Shown: piece by piece, positions 37,817 to 47,565 of the stretch | Numbering within the stretch: the first letter of the stretch is position 1 | Layout of the letters: each line of letters starts with the position of its first letter | Assembly (NCBI RefSeq): GCF_039062465.1 | Contig: NZ_JBCLNF010000007.1 | Coordinates: 1 to 64,000 of the forward strand | From: Parolsenella sp958406235 | Lineage (GTDB): Bacteria > Actinomycetota > Coriobacteriia > Coriobacteriales > Atopobiaceae | DNA length: 64,000 nucleotides | Reading direction: 5' to 3' | Notes under the pieces: generated by a model | The model's database searches: none | Told to the model about the DNA's origin: nothing | What the model saw: only the letters and a program-made list of their open reading frames with translations | Made by a program: the position numbers and the translations under genes

Positions 37817-38776
37817 ATGCGACGTGGCACATCTGGAATCAACGCCCTTCTCGCGGTTGACAAGCCGTGTGGCATGACCTCGCATGATGTGGTCTCCCGC
37901 GTGAGGCGCGCGCTCGGCGAGCGTCGCGTGGGGCATGCCGGCACGCTCGACCCGGACGCATCCGGCGTGCTCGTGGTTGGCGTGGGGCAGGCGACCAAGC
38001 TCCTTGGCATGCTCACGCTCGACCGCAAGAGCTATCGCGCACGCATCGAGTTTGGCTCGCAGACCACCACCGATGATGCCGAGGGCGAGGTCATTGCATC
38101 TTCTGCGGTGCCCTCTGAGCTTTTCGATGCCGACGTCGCCGCGCGTGCGGTGGCAGGCCTCGTGGGCGAGCTTGATCAGATGCCTCCCGCCTTTAGTGCC
38201 ATCAGCGTGGGTGGCAAGCGCGCCTATGCGCTCGCGCGCGAGGGCAAGGAGGTTAAGCTGTCGCCTCGCCATGTGACTATCCACGAGGCGAGCCTGCTTT
38301 CCGTCACCGGCGAGGGCACGGCGGAATCGCCCCTCGTCTGGGAGTGCGACTTCGACGTGTCGAAGGGCACCTACATTAGGAGCGTCGCGCGTGACCTGGG
38401 GCTCGCGCTTGGGACCCACGCTCACCTCTGCGGTCTTAGGCGCACGAGTGCGGGCATGGTGAGAATCGCCGACTGTGTGTCGCTCGACGAGCTCGCCGAG
38501 CGTGGCCGCGACTTGATGGCGGACCGCGCGCTTGACCCGGTTGCCTGTCTCGGTATCGCCACGCGCGCGGTCGAGGTCGCCGAGATTGCGGATATCACCT
38601 GCGGGCGTCACATTCCCATGGGTCTCGTTTCGCTCGATGGCGCCAGCCGCGAGCCGAGGCCTGGCGAGCCTATTGCGCTCGTGTGGGACCACGCCCTCGT
38701 AGGCGTGTGGCAACGCCGCTCGACCGATCTCGTCTGCTCCACCAACTTCCCGCAGGCAATCGAAGGGGTTCGCTGA
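37817..38776 (+). CDS. truB: tRNA pseudouridine(55) synthase TruB
   Basis: This 319-residue enzyme makes pseudouridine at position 55 of the tRNA T-loop. LLAVDKPCGMTSHDVV and GHAGTLDPDASG, with the catalytic Asp45, are diagnostic; KRAYALAREG and GTYIRSVARDLG follow. The C-terminal part is somewhat longer than in the shortest TruB forms. It starts 8 bases after the nrnA-like gene, and its stop overlaps the ribF start (TGATG). Confidence 0.95.
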   Translation: MRRGTSGINALLAVDKPCGMTSHDVVSRVRRALGERRVGHAGTLDPDASGVLVVGVGQATKLLGMLTLDRKSYRARIEFGSQTTTDDAEGEVIASSAVPSELFDADVAARAVAGLVGELDQMPPAFSAISVGGKRAYALAREGKEVKLSPRHVTIHEASLLSVTGEGTAESPLVWECDFDVSKGTYIRSVARDLGLALGTHAHLCGLRRTSAGMVRIADCVSLDELAERGRDLMADRALDPVACLGIATRAVEVAEIADITCGRHIPMGLVSLDGASREPRPGEPIALVWDHALVGVWQRRSTDLVCSTNFPQAIEGVR

Positions 38777-40011
38777 TGGCAAAGGGTTCAATGGGGAAGG
38801 CCGCGCCTGCGGGGATGCCCGAGGCCGTGGCTGCCGCAAACTCCACGGAGCTTGGCCGCGAGCTCATGGACCTCGCGCCGGAGATGCCCCTCGCCGCCGC
38901 CCGCGCGCGAGAGCTCCTCTCGCTCTCGGGGCGTCTTCTCGACACGCCCGAGCCGGCGGAGCTAGCCTCTCTGGCAGTCGAAGGCTCCGAGGGTTCCGAT
39001 AAAATTGTCTCGTACATGACGTATGGGCAGAAGCTCCTGAAGTCTGATCGCTACGTCTGCGTAATCGGTGTCTTTGATGGAGTGCATCTCGGCCACCAGG
39101 AGCTCCTTCAGTGTGCGGCGCGAGATGCGGCAGAGCGGGGAGACAAGCTTGCCGTTCTCACGTTCACGCCAGACCCGGCGGACGTGCTTTCCGGTCCCAC
39201 TCCCTCTTCAAAGCTTCTTTCGGACGAGGGGCGCGTGAACGCGATGCTCGCATTCGATGGGGATGAGGATTGCCCGGATGTCAGCTCGGTCGTCTGCGTC
39301 GACTTCGACCGCGAGTTCGCGTCGCTCACGTGGGCGGAGTTTGCCGGCGAGGCGCTTGGCCTCATCTTTGGCGACGAGTTCGAGGACTATTTCGAAGCTG
39401 CCTTCGTTGGGTCTGACTTCCGTTTTGGTGCCCACGGCGAGGGGGACCTCGAGCTGTTCCAGAGGGTCGGTGATATCCGCGGCTTTGACGTCACGGGCGT
39501 TGATCTTCTCGAACAGGGCGGCGCTCCCGTTACGGCGACGCGCATCCGCGGACTGGTGCATGCGGGGCGTGTCGAGGAGGCCGCCGGGCTTCTCGGCCGT
39601 CCGCACATGGTGGTTGGCAGGATCAAGCACGGCAGGGGAGAGGGGGCGTCGTTTGGCTTCCCCACGGCAAACATCGTCTGCGACCCCTCTGCATGCGTGC
39701 CCGAGCAGGGCGTCTATGCCGGCTTCGTCACGATTGCGGATGATGATGGTGCCCGCAGTGCCTATCCCGCCGCCATCAATGTCGGCCTTCCGCCGAGCTT
39801 CAAGGGCGAGGTACCCGAGGGCACGCTTCTCGAGGCGAACCTCATCGGCTTTGACGGGGATCTCTACGGCAGCAAGGCGTGCGTCTCCTTCGTGAGGTGG
39901 CTGCGCGACTCCCGCCCGTTCTCCACGCTCGAGGAGCTCGAGCGAACGGTGCTCGGAAACATCGACTGGGCGGGCCGCGCGCTTGGCGGACGGGGCATCA
40001 GAATCAACTAA
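38776..40011 (+). CDS. ribF: Bifunctional riboflavin kinase/FAD synthetase with N-terminal extension
   Basis: This 411-residue enzyme makes FMN and FAD from riboflavin. The FAD synthetase (nucleotidyl transferase) domain has GVFDGVHLGHQ (98-108) and VGSDFRFG; the C-terminal riboflavin kinase has GRGEGASFGFPTANI. Usual RibF proteins are 300-330 residues; here about 85 residues precede the first conserved strand. That extension is Ala/Glu-rich and predicted helical, with no recognised domain. The start at 38776 overlaps the truB stop; an internal ATG near 39016 would give a normal-sized protein, so the true start is open. Confidence 0.9.
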   Translation: MAKGSMGKAAPAGMPEAVAAANSTELGRELMDLAPEMPLAAARARELLSLSGRLLDTPEPAELASLAVEGSEGSDKIVSYMTYGQKLLKSDRYVCVIGVFDGVHLGHQELLQCAARDAAERGDKLAVLTFTPDPADVLSGPTPSSKLLSDEGRVNAMLAFDGDEDCPDVSSVVCVDFDREFASLTWAEFAGEALGLIFGDEFEDYFEAAFVGSDFRFGAHGEGDLELFQRVGDIRGFDVTGVDLLEQGGAPVTATRIRGLVHAGRVEEAAGLLGRPHMVVGRIKHGRGEGASFGFPTANIVCDPSACVPEQGVYAGFVTIADDDGARSAYPAAINVGLPPSFKGEVPEGTLLEANLIGFDGDLYGSKACVSFVRWLRDSRPFSTLEELERTVLGNIDWAGRALGGRGIRIN

Positions 40012-40034
40012 CGACGAGGTCAGGGGGGTGTCAC

Positions 40035-41933
40035 ATGATTACCGAGGAGGACAAGGAGCGCGTTCGCCAGGCAACCGACATCGTCAACCTCGTCTCAGAG
40101 ACCGTCGTGCTCAGGCAGCGCGGCGGCGACTTCTGGGGTTGCTGCCCCTTTCACCACGAGAAGAGCCCGTCGTTTCACGTGACGCCGTCGACTGGCCTGT
40201 GGCACTGCTTCGGCTGCCACTCAGGTGGCGACGTGTTCGACTACGTCATGAAGCGCGAGGGCCTCGACTTCCTCGATGCCGTTCGCTTCCTCGCGGAGCG
40301 AGCCCACATAGACATCGAAGAGGGTCAGGGGACGGCGAGGCGCGGGCCCAAGCGCACGCGCGTGATCGACGCGCTCGAGGCTGCCCAGGCCTCTTTCTCA
40401 ACCCGCCTCATGCGCGGGAGGGGTGACGGCGCCGCCGCCGCGCGCGCCTACTTCGCGAGCCGTGGCTTTAACTCGGACATCTGCTCTCGCTGGCATCTCG
40501 GCTATGCCGACCCGTCCGTGTCCGTCGTGCGCGAGCTCCAGCAGGCGGGCTTCTCGCGAGGCGAACTCGAGGCCGCTGACCTGGGCGTCTCTCGCGGTGG
40601 CGGTCTTCGAGACCGCTTCTTCGACCGTGTGATGTTTCCCATCCATGACGAGCAGGGCCGCTGCATCGGCTTTGGCGGCCGCGTGATGGGGGATGCCAAG
40701 CCCAAGTACCTCAACACGCGCGAGACGAGCGTGTTCCACAAGTCCAAGCACATGTTCGCCTTCGATTATGCGAAGGAGAGCATCGCCGCGCGTGGGTTCG
40801 CCATCGTGACCGAGGGCTATATGGACGTCATCTCGATGCACGAGGCCGGCTTCACCAACACCGTGGCGGCGCTCGGCACCGCGCTCTCCGCAGACCATAT
40901 CCGCACGCTGTCGCGCTTCGCGAAGACCATTGTCTGCATGTTCGACGGCGACGCCGCCGGTCAGCATGCGGCCGAGGCGGCCGTTCGTTATGTCGAGAGC
41001 ACGAAGGCGTCGCTTACCTGCGTCGTGCTTCCAGACAACCAGGACCCTGATGAGTTCCTGAAGGCTCACGACCGCGAGGCGATGGAGGAACAGCTGCGCC
41101 AGGCGAGGCCCCTCATCGAGTTCGTTGTCGACAAGAAACTCGAGACGCTCGACCTTTCGAGCCCCGGCCTGAGGATCGCCGCGCTCGAGGAGATCGCGAA
41201 GGTGCTCGCACCGCTCAAGTCCTCGTATCTCCTCGATGGCTATGCGCAGCAGGTCGCCGGCAGGCTTGGCATCGACGTCGAGGTGACGAAGGAGAAGATT
41301 CGCTCCACACCCGTCGAGGGGGAGGAGACGGGGAATGCTCCCGCCGATGACTATGGCTATGAGTACGCGCCCTCGGGTGGCTATGGAGAAGCGTATGCGC
41401 CCGCGGATGACTACGGCTATGACTACGTGCCAGAGCCGGAGCCCATGGTGCAACCGCAGCCTTCGGTCTCTCTTGGCGCGCTCTCTGCCGAGGATCGTAC
41501 GCAGATTCGGGCGGAGAGGAACCTGCTCGCCATGATGGCGGACAATATCGACCTGTTCCGTGGCTACGCGGACCGCATCGCGACCTTTGCCTGGGCTGAT
41601 TCGCGCCATGAGGCGATTGCCTGGTCGATGCTCGCGACGCCGGTGGGCACCACGCCCGCAGACGTCGTTGCTGCCGCGACGCGCGCCTGTCCGGACGCGC
41701 CGAAGATCCTCTCGGCGAGCTCCTTCTCCTCGACAAGTGCGTGGGACACGCAGACTAACGTCGAGTTCGTCGTCAACGAGGCTGAGATTCGCTCCATTGA
41801 CCGGAGGGTTTCGATGCTCACCGCGTCCCTTGCCGGCGGCGCAGATCCGGCACGCTCCCGCGAGGCGCTTCAGGAATTGGGGCAGCTCCGGGCGCGCCGG
41901 GGTGAGTTACGGGCATCACAGCCCCTTGAATAG
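40035..41933 (+). CDS. dnaG: DNA primase
   Basis: This 632-residue enzyme makes RNA primers at replication forks. The N-terminal zinc finger has Cys37, His40, Cys58 and Cys61; the TOPRIM catalytic core has VTEGYMDVISMH and CMFDGDAAGQHA. A linker near residues 435-470 carries a degenerate tandem repeat (PADDYGYEYA and PADDYGYDYV) before the helicase-binding C-terminal domain. The ATG at 40035 is preceded by GGGGGG. rpoD follows, the classic macromolecular-synthesis pair. Confidence 0.95.
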   Translation: MITEEDKERVRQATDIVNLVSETVVLRQRGGDFWGCCPFHHEKSPSFHVTPSTGLWHCFGCHSGGDVFDYVMKREGLDFLDAVRFLAERAHIDIEEGQGTARRGPKRTRVIDALEAAQASFSTRLMRGRGDGAAAARAYFASRGFNSDICSRWHLGYADPSVSVVRELQQAGFSRGELEAADLGVSRGGGLRDRFFDRVMFPIHDEQGRCIGFGGRVMGDAKPKYLNTRETSVFHKSKHMFAFDYAKESIAARGFAIVTEGYMDVISMHEAGFTNTVAALGTALSADHIRTLSRFAKTIVCMFDGDAAGQHAAEAAVRYVESTKASLTCVVLPDNQDPDEFLKAHDREAMEEQLRQARPLIEFVVDKKLETLDLSSPGLRIAALEEIAKVLAPLKSSYLLDGYAQQVAGRLGIDVEVTKEKIRSTPVEGEETGNAPADDYGYEYAPSGGYGEAYAPADDYGYDYVPEPEPMVQPQPSVSLGALSAEDRTQIRAERNLLAMMADNIDLFRGYADRIATFAWADSRHEAIAWSMLATPVGTTPADVVAAATRACPDAPKILSASSFSSTSAWDTQTNVEFVVNEAEIRSIDRRVSMLTASLAGGADPARSREALQELGQLRARRGELRASQPLE

Positions 41934-42021
41934 CGATTCTCTGGAATTCTATGAGTTAAACCCCGATATCAGGGTAAGATAGCAATAACTGTGCATCGAC
42001 GGCCATGTCGAGAGGAAGTCC

Positions 42022-43353
<1,332 letters not shown>

Positions 43354-43447
43354 GCGCGCTTGTGTTTGCCCAGCTATGCCCATATACCTTAGTTGATCTT
43401 GGACTAATTTAGACTAACTGGTTTTAAGCTCTTCCCGAAGGAACCCA

Positions 43448-43486
43448 AAAAGCCTCTTCGTGGCCACGTGCCGCGGAGGGGCTTTT
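43448..43486 (+). terminator. Intrinsic terminator after rpoD
   Basis: A 13-bp stem (43448-43460 with 43474-43486, including two G-T pairs) ends in TTTT within its right arm. Confidence 0.8.
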
Positions 43487-43504
43487 GATGTGTGCGCGGT
43501 CTGA

Positions 43505-44337
43505 ACCCTCGCGTCAGACTTCGTCGCCGAGTCTATTCCCATCCCCGAGCTGCTCACGCAGGATAGCAACCCGACGACCGCCGAGGCGGGGATGGCGCTG
43601 GACCGCGCTGTACTCAGCGTCACCTACGACAGGGCAACGGTGAGCCGCGTCGCGTACTACCAGGCGGAGAGGCTCGAGGACGGGGTCATTCACGGCTTCG
43701 TAGAGATGTGCTCCGAGCTCGTGGCTAATGACGCGGCGAGGAGCCTCAACACGACGATCATGAGGAACGCGGCGCGCGACATGGGAAGGGCGTCAGGTTC
43801 GCGCGCGTCGCCAGTGGGAGGAACACCTGCGCGTGGTGCCTGATGCTCGCCGGCAGGGGTCCGTGTACCACACGCTCGAGTCGGCCAGTGCGCTGGGCAA
43901 GTTCCACCGGAACTGCGACTGCAAGATTGTGCCGAACTTCGAGGGAGACAGGTACGTCCTTCTCGTCGAGGGGCACGACCTCTGGACACACCACGTCCTG
44001 GAGCAGAACGGTATAAAGACCCAGACGCACGGCGCGGCCGACATCGACCTGACCATCAATGTCGAGTGGTGGGAGGGCAAGAGTCCCAAGCCAATCGGCG
44101 ACTCAGCCAGAGACGGGGGGAGTCTCTCATTCATCGAGAGGAACCTTCGCAGGGCCTCTCACCAATTCAGGGATAGGGGGGCACGGCAGCGCGCGGGTCG
44201 TCCTCAACCTTAGGTATAGGCACGCCGCTAGCGACGACGTACTGATAAGGGAGCCGAAGAGGCGTATGGCTATGCACGACGTCGCGGAGGTGCTCTTCAT
44301 AAAAAGCGACGGAAGTTTGGAGCATCTATACAAGTGA
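43505..44337 (+). pseudogene. Phage MuF-type capsid protein with CdiA_C-like toxin tail, frameshifted
   Basis: The reading moves through three shifts: frame of 43592 (to about 43791), then VRFARVASGRNTCAWC (43792 on), then YHTLESASALGKFHRNCDC (about 43865-44180), then SARVVLNLRY to a stop at 44337. Joined, it reads as a phage head-morphogenesis (MuF/VG15-like) protein, with CAWCLMLAGRG and FHRNCDCKIVP as the typical Cys/His block. The end matches the CdiA_C style: AADIDLTINVEWWEGKSP (a D...ExK nuclease signature) followed by IERNLRRA. Three shifts in about 400 bases mean it is dead unless the sequence has errors. No other phage genes are nearby. Confidence 0.75.
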
Positions 44338-44376
44338 AAGCCCCCAAGTGTCTCTAGCAGACCCATGGAGGCTTTC
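44336..44376. repeat. Inverted repeat at the end of the phage remnant
   Basis: Seven-base arms (GAAAGCC at 44336-44342 and its complement at 44370-44376) flank 27 bases. It overlaps the stop of the remnant and may be its old terminator. Confidence 0.4.
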
Positions 44377-44395
44377 GCTAACCAAATTCTAGCAC

Positions 44396-44469
44396 GCGCC
44401 ATTAGCTCAACGGCAGAGCGGCGGTCTCCAAAACCGCTGATGGTTGCTCGACACGCCCATGGGGCGCCA
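44396..44469 (+). tRNA. tRNA-Trp (anticodon CCA), possibly degenerate
   Basis: The 74 bases fold as a tRNA: acceptor 44396-44402 with 44459-44465 (one G-G mismatch), D-arm, a perfect anticodon stem GCGGT/ACCGC with loop CTCCAAA, a T-stem with one T-C mismatch and loop CTCGACA, then discriminator G and encoded CCA. G73 is a known tryptophan identity base. The two mismatches and the unusual T-loop suggest decay or phage origin. It lies next to the phage remnant. Confidence 0.6.
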
Positions 44470-44472
44470 TTC

Positions 44473-44550
44473 GCCGGGGCGTGGCGGAATTGGCAGATGT
44501 GCATGCCTCAGGAGCACGCGGGCTTCGCCCGTGCGAGTTCGAGAACGTGC
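44473..44550 (+). pseudogene. tRNA-Leu (anticodon CAG) remnant
   Basis: TGGCGGAATTGGCAGA matches the tRNA-Leu D-arm. The anticodon loop CTCAGGA gives CAG, and a long variable arm (CGGGCTTCGCCCG) follows, as in leucine tRNAs. The T-arm is altered and no 3' acceptor strand or CCA is found, so it cannot fold fully. The exact 5' end is uncertain by about 2 bases. Confidence 0.6.
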
Positions 44551-44784
44551 GTCGTGAGAGTGCCTTCGCAACGAATATCTCAGGCGTTAAGTTCATGAAC
44601 TGAGGAGCGAGGGGGCGCGGAAGCGCAGTGCGCTTAAAGCCTTGATCCTTGATGGGGCGTAGGACTGCCTAAAAGAATGAAGCGACGATACTCTGCCCAG
44701 GCTCTTAACCCGGGGGGTGTTCGTCGCTGCATGAAAAGTTAGTCGCAATTCGGGGTGTAGCGGAACGGGCGGGCTCGGACGTGG
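44551..44784. other. Non-coding stretch with further tRNA-like debris
   Basis: No gene is seen here. It holds a 12-base palindrome (44590-44601), a collapsed tRNA-Lys-like element (44681-44731) and, at about 44751-44784, a 5' half resembling a tRNA (CGGGGTGTAGC...) that runs to the edge of the next gene. All point to a decaying tRNA array. Confidence 0.5.
44681..44731 (+). pseudogene. Collapsed tRNA-Lys-like (anticodon CTT) element
   Basis: The acceptor strands pair perfectly over 7-8 bp (44681-44688 with 44721-44728) and are followed by G and CA, one C short of a CCA end. Between them is an anticodon-like arm CCAGG/CCCGG with loop CTCTTAA. The D-arm and most of the T-arm are missing, leaving about 51 bases. 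Confidence 0.5.
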
Positions 44785-45003
44785 TTAGAGCTCGCGGGTG
44801 AAGTTGATGCTCACGAAGAACTTGGGAGCGTTGCGGCTCCTGCGCTCTTCGAGCTCACGCTCCCTCTCGCGATCTTCTTCGCGCATGACTCGTTCAAGCT
44901 CGGATGGGGTCATCATGATGCCGCCGTAGGAAAACTTTCTCTCTAACTTGCTTTTGTGCAGGTAGTCATCAAGGTCGAAGTCATCATCGTAGTCGTCATG
45001 CAT
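44785..45003 (-). CDS. Small charged hypothetical protein
   Basis: This 72-residue protein has a very acidic start (DDYDDDFDLDDYL), then a short basic and aromatic part (KSKLERKFSYGG), then a charged helix of alternating Glu and Arg (REEDRERERELEERR). No known domain is recognised. The strong ribosome site AAGGAGG just before the ATG supports that it is real. It ends right at the tRNA debris. Function unknown. Confidence 0.7.
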   Translation of the reverse strand: MHDDYDDDFDLDDYLHKSKLERKFSYGGIMMTPSELERVMREEDRERERELEERRSRNAPKFFVSINFTREL

Positions 45004-45080
45004 GGTGGGCCTCCTTAGCCTCGCCAGGTCAAACCCATACCCTATCTCAGATACTACCCGCTATTGCGGACATTAAGTTT

Positions 45081-45098
45081 CGGCCTCGATCGAGGCCG
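45081..45098. repeat. Perfect 18-base palindrome between the small gene and mscL
   Basis: CGGCCTCGAT and its complement form a full 18-base palindrome without a loop, in the divergent region. It could be a regulator site; it has no T-tract. Confidence 0.5.
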
Positions 45099-45235
45099 TA
45101 GCGCACCGATTTTGCTGCCGCCAAACAGTATGTACCCCCTATGGTTTGCCTGGCGATAAGCGCGCGGTAAGACCCTGTGCCTTGGCTCGTTATGCTTGAC
45201 GCGGATGTTTGCAACTACATCGCTCGGGGGCACCC

Positions 45236-45673
45236 ATGAAGAAGCTTGTCAAAGAGTTCCAGGAGTTCATCAGCCGCGGCAACGTCATAGACATGGCCAT
45301 CGGCGTCATCATCGGCGGTGCGTTCACCGCCATCGTCACCTCGCTCACGGAAGACATCATCAACCCGCTCATCAAGCTCATTGCCGGTGGCAATGTCGGC
45401 GAGATCGGCGGGCTCGTCGTTCCGGGTACGGAGATCGATTTCGGAAAGTTCCTCGGAGCCATCATCAACTTCCTCATCGTCGCCGCGATCGTCTTCGCGA
45501 TCATCAAGGCATTCAACGAGGCACAGAGGCTTGCCCTGAGCCGCGTCCACACCGAGGAGCAGCCGCCCGCCGCGCCGGCTCCTATCTGCCCCTTCTGCCT
45601 CGAGGAGCACAAACCCGGCGCGACTCGCTGTCCGCACTGCGGCTCCGAGCTGCCTTCCTCTGATGATGCCTAG
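45236..45673 (+). CDS. mscL: Large-conductance mechanosensitive channel MscL with zinc-ribbon tail
   Basis: This 145-residue inner-membrane channel opens under membrane tension to release solutes during osmotic downshock. The N-terminal helix (KEFQEFISRGNVIDMAIGVI) and two membrane segments (about 15-40 and 70-92) match MscL. The C-terminal part, normally a short helical bundle, ends in an added zinc ribbon with CPFC (118-121) and CPHC (132-135). The start at 45236 is preferred from family alignment; GGGGG lies about 7 bases upstream. The tail is unusual for the family. Confidence 0.93.
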   Translation: MKKLVKEFQEFISRGNVIDMAIGVIIGGAFTAIVTSLTEDIINPLIKLIAGGNVGEIGGLVVPGTEIDFGKFLGAIINFLIVAAIVFAIIKAFNEAQRLALSRVHTEEQPPAAPAPICPFCLEEHKPGATRCPHCGSELPSSDDA

Positions 45674-45804
45674 CCCTTCGGGTCGGCTCTCGGTTTACAA
45701 GTTCCTTACGGCGAACGCTTAGTATGATTGGACGCGTTTAGTTTGCGCGTCCAATCTTCTTTATGCGGGATGTTCCTGCGCGATTCGAAAGGCGCTCACT
45801 CGCT

Positions 45805-47565
45805 ATGCTCGATTTCCTCAAGCGATTCTCCGGTCCCTACATGCGCTATTTCGTGCTGGGGCCCCTTTGCAAGCTCATCGAGGTGTTCTTCGACTTGCTC
45901 ACGCCCCTCGTCATCGCGAGGATGATCGACCGGGGCGTCATTGCCGGCGACGTTCACGCCGTTATCGTCAGCGGGGTTGCTCTCGTTGCCATGGCTGTCG
46001 TCGGCCTTGCCTTCACCCTCGTGTGCCAGAAGATGGCGGCGCTTTGCTCACAGGGTATCGGTACCGAGGTTCGCGGCGCGCTCTATGCGCACGTCAACGA
46101 GCTCTCCTCCGTCGAGCTCGACCGTTTCGGCACGCCCTCGCTCATCACGCGTATCACCAACGACGTTAATCAAGTCCAGGTCGCGGTCGCTCTCGGCGTG
46201 CGTCAGCTTATCCGCTGGCCGCTGCTCGCCGTTGGGTCCATGATCGCGGCATTGCTCATCGACGTCAGGCTCGGCCTCGTCTTTCTGGTGTCCACGCCTT
46301 TGATCGGCGTCATCTTCTGGGTGGTTATGGCTCGCTGCGTGCCGTACTTCTCGAATATGCAGAAGGCTCTTGATCGAATCGCCCTGGTGTGCAGGGAGGG
46401 CCTGTCTGGCGTCCGCGTCGTGAGGGCCTTTGTGAGGGAGGACCACGAGCGCAAGCGCTTCCGCGAGGCCACGGAAGCGCAGGCGAGTATAGCCACCGCG
46501 GTTGGTAGCCTCTCTTCCATCCTCAATCCCGCCACCTTCCTCATCATGAACGTCGCCGTATGTGTGATTCTCGTTCTCGGCGGTCAATCCGTTAACGTCG
46601 GTGGCCTCACGCAGGGCCAGGTCATCGCCTTCGTCAACTACATGACCCAGACGCTCCTCTCGATCGTCTACGTCGCGAACCTGGTCGTCGTTTTCACGCG
46701 TGCCTCCGCCTCCGCCTCCCGCATCAACGAGGTCTTCGCCGCCGAGCCCTCCGTCCGCGACGTCGCCGGGGAGTCTGGCGAGGAGCCCGCCCTTCCCGAG
46801 GGCACGCCCGCACTCGCCTTCGACCACGTCACCTTCTCCTACGGCGGCGGAGCGCCCGCCATGAGCGACGTCACGCTTGCGCTTGACCCCGGCCAGACGC
46901 TGGGCGTTATTGGCGGCACGGGTTCAGGCAAGTCCACGCTCGTCTCGCTCATCGCACGCCTCTATGACCCGGGCGAGGGCACCGTCAGCGTTTTGGGAGT
47001 CGATGCCCGTGCCTGGCCTCTCGCACGCCTTCGCCACGAGGTAGCGCTCGTGCCCCAGCGCGCCTCTCTCGTCGCCGGCACGATTCGCTCGAACCTCCTC
47101 TGGAGGGATTCTGGTGCCTCAGATGACGAACTCTGGGAGGCTCTTGAGGTCGCGCAGGCGGCAGACTTCGTGAAGGCCATGCCTCAGGGCCTCGATAGCG
47201 CGGTCGAGGCGGGTGGCAAGAACTTCTCAGGAGGCCAGCGTCAGCGCCTGACCATTGCCCGCGCCCTTGTGGGGTCACCTAGCATTCTCGTGATGGATGA
47301 CTCAGCCTCGGCGCTCGACATGAGGACGGATGCCGCTCTGCGCCATGCCGTCAGGGAGCTTGGCAAGTGCGATGCCGCTGCTGGCAAGTCACCGCTTACG
47401 ACGGTCATCGTCTACCAGCGCGTCTCTGCGGTCCGTTCCGCCGACGTTATTTGCGTCCTCGATCATGGTGCCCTCGCCGGCCTTGGCACACACGAGCAGC
47501 TCCTTGAAACATGCGGCCTCTACCGCGAGATTTGCGATTCCCAGCTAAAGGGGGAGGCGAACTAG
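45805..47565 (+). CDS. ABC exporter half-transporter A (degenerate ATP site)
   Basis: This 586-residue protein has six membrane segments (about 15-310) and an ABC domain with Walker A GGTGSGKST, signature FSGGQ and Walker B ILVMDD. The catalytic Glu is Asp499, and the H-loop His is Gln538 (VYQRVSA), so one ATP site is non-consensus, as in heterodimeric exporters such as TM287/288 and BmrCD. The partner follows directly. The ATG at 45805 is preferred by alignment; an ATG at 45763 has no ribosome site. The substrate could be a lipid, peptide or drug. Confidence 0.9.
   Translation: MLDFLKRFSGPYMRYFVLGPLCKLIEVFFDLLTPLVIARMIDRGVIAGDVHAVIVSGVALVAMAVVGLAFTLVCQKMAALCSQGIGTEVRGALYAHVNELSSVELDRFGTPSLITRITNDVNQVQVAVALGVRQLIRWPLLAVGSMIAALLIDVRLGLVFLVSTPLIGVIFWVVMARCVPYFSNMQKALDRIALVCREGLSGVRVVRAFVREDHERKRFREATEAQASIATAVGSLSSILNPATFLIMNVAVCVILVLGGQSVNVGGLTQGQVIAFVNYMTQTLLSIVYVANLVVVFTRASASASRINEVFAAEPSVRDVAGESGEEPALPEGTPALAFDHVTFSYGGGAPAMSDVTLALDPGQTLGVIGGTGSGKSTLVSLIARLYDPGEGTVSVLGVDARAWPLARLRHEVALVPQRASLVAGTIRSNLLWRDSGASDDELWEALEVAQAADFVKAMPQGLDSAVEAGGKNFSGGQRQRLTIARALVGSPSILVMDDSASALDMRTDAALRHAVRELGKCDAAAGKSPLTTVIVYQRVSAVRSADVICVLDHGALAGLGTHEQLLETCGLYREICDSQLKGEAN

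Noticed and set aside
44473..44550. An intact tRNA-Leu gene
   Set aside because: No 3' acceptor strand pairs with the 5' end and the T-arm is broken, so it was called a remnant.
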